This document shows positions 63,465 through 64,000 of a stretch of 64,000 nt of DNA, in pieces. The position numbers and the translations under genes were made by a program. Source of the DNA: Ascarosepion bandense (taxonomy: Eukaryota; Mollusca; Cephalopoda; Sepiida; Sepiidae); NCBI GenBank assembly GCA_037127315.1, contig JBBBDQ010000913.1, positions 5,204,001 to 5,268,000 on the forward strand. The letters run 5' to 3'. Positions within the stretch are counted from its first letter, which is position 1. Each line of letters opens with the position of its first letter. Under the pieces are notes generated by a model that made no database searches, was not told where the DNA came from, and worked only from the letters and a program-made list of their open reading frames with translations.

Positions 63465-63980
63465 TATATAAACTGTGCAAAAGTATTAGGGCAAGAAAAG
63501 TACTGTGCAAAAGTATTAGGGCAAGAACTATTTTATGAGACATCATAATAAAGTTTAAAATCACCCCCTGTTCTAACACTTTTGCACACTACCGGTAATG
63601 TGCAAAAGTATTAGGACAGGGGTGATTTTCCTAAAAACCTCACTGAAATTCAAATACAGGGTGAAAAGCCAAGTAAAATGCTAATAAATATTGATTATTT
63701 AAAACTAGGTGTAAAAAAAATGTATTAAAAAGAAGCTATATTTAATTTTTCCTATTTTCTATGAAACAAGTTATTTTGAAACTACTCTATTGAACACCTA
63801 TGGGATATTTTGGATAAAAAAAATTGATAAATCTAATGTTACTTCGCAAGACACTTTGGAAACAAATACAAGCCACTTGGTAGAAGATATCATTAGATAT
63901 ATTGAAGAAGCTTGTGATGTCAATGCTGACAGAATGAAGGCTGTGATCAAAGCAAAAGGCTATTATACTAAATATTAAAT
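63465..63980 (+). mobile_element. Tc1-like termini and transposase C-terminus, cut by window end
   Basis: 'tgcaaaagtattagg(g/a)caag' occurs at about 63475 and 63506, and at 63601 as 'gtgcaaaagtattaggacag', which faces an inverted copy at 63570-63592. The two form a 75-bp palindrome centred on 'accggt' (63557-63631). The frame at 63790-63975 encodes 'YGIFWIKKIDKSNVTSQDTL', 'VIKAKGYYTKY', the end of a Tc1-like transposase. The N-terminal part is missing, and the right terminus is beyond 64000. Confidence 0.65.
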
Positions 63981-64000
63981 TTATTTTGTAACAAGTATTT

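Overview
This window reads as a stretch of animal nuclear DNA, most likely from a coleoid cephalopod mollusc. The species call is inference. It rests on very dense SINEs of a tRNA-headed type like those described from squid and octopus, abundant (AT)n and (GT)n microsatellites, many Penelope-like elements (PLEs), and almost no host coding sequence. There are no operons or bacterial features, and nearly all short open reading frames are chance or transposon shadows.

Only one host exon is convincing: 34346-34567 on the minus strand. It has 74 codons, is phase 0 at both ends, has good splice signals and encodes two ankyrin repeats resembling the ANKS1/Odin family. Much of the window is therefore probably intron or intergenic DNA around that gene.

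Layout. 1-7.7 kb: AT microsatellites; a tandem array of 305-bp tRNA-headed units, each carrying a hammerhead ribozyme, split by a PLE palindrome; a kilobase-scale inverted repeat; a Tc1-like fragment; PLE-type terminal repeats; a U2 snRNA-derived SINE. 8.3-9.6 kb: a dead but structurally complete mariner. 9.8-14.2 kb: tRNA SINEs, LINE 3' ends, a PLE broken by a 5S-tRNA composite SINE, an RTE-like LINE. 14.8-24.8 kb: SINEs, a second U2 SINE, another Tc1/mariner relative, a further hammerhead unit, MITEs, and a second PLE broken by the same composite SINE at a different place. 25-33.5 kb: more SINEs, nested inverted repeats and a minus-strand PLE split by a 493-bp SINE. 34-38.7 kb: the ankyrin exon, LINE fragments, a piggyBac-type MITE. 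39-48.8 kb: Jockey/CR1-like LINEs, a Helitron-like element, and an RTE relic split by a LINE and by a 5S SINE. 49-58 kb: SINEs, a 780-bp CA/TA block and a 3.35-kb, 155-bp-unit satellite. 58-64 kb: PLE-type inverted repeats, SINEs, the second Helitron-like copy, a LINE and Tc1-like ends.

How the parts relate. Families are linked by shared tails. One SINE group shares its 3' end with the Jockey/CR1-like LINE. Two others share a second tail. A third carries a PLE-type hammerhead-like motif. At least seven insertions have target-site duplications that can be read directly, so relative ages can be ordered. Every transposase or reverse transcriptase seen is broken. The most unusual item is the tandem tRNA-headed hammerhead array (about 2.40-3.55 kb, with relatives at 5.3 and 19.5-19.75 kb), which looks like a retrozyme or Sm-alpha-type element.
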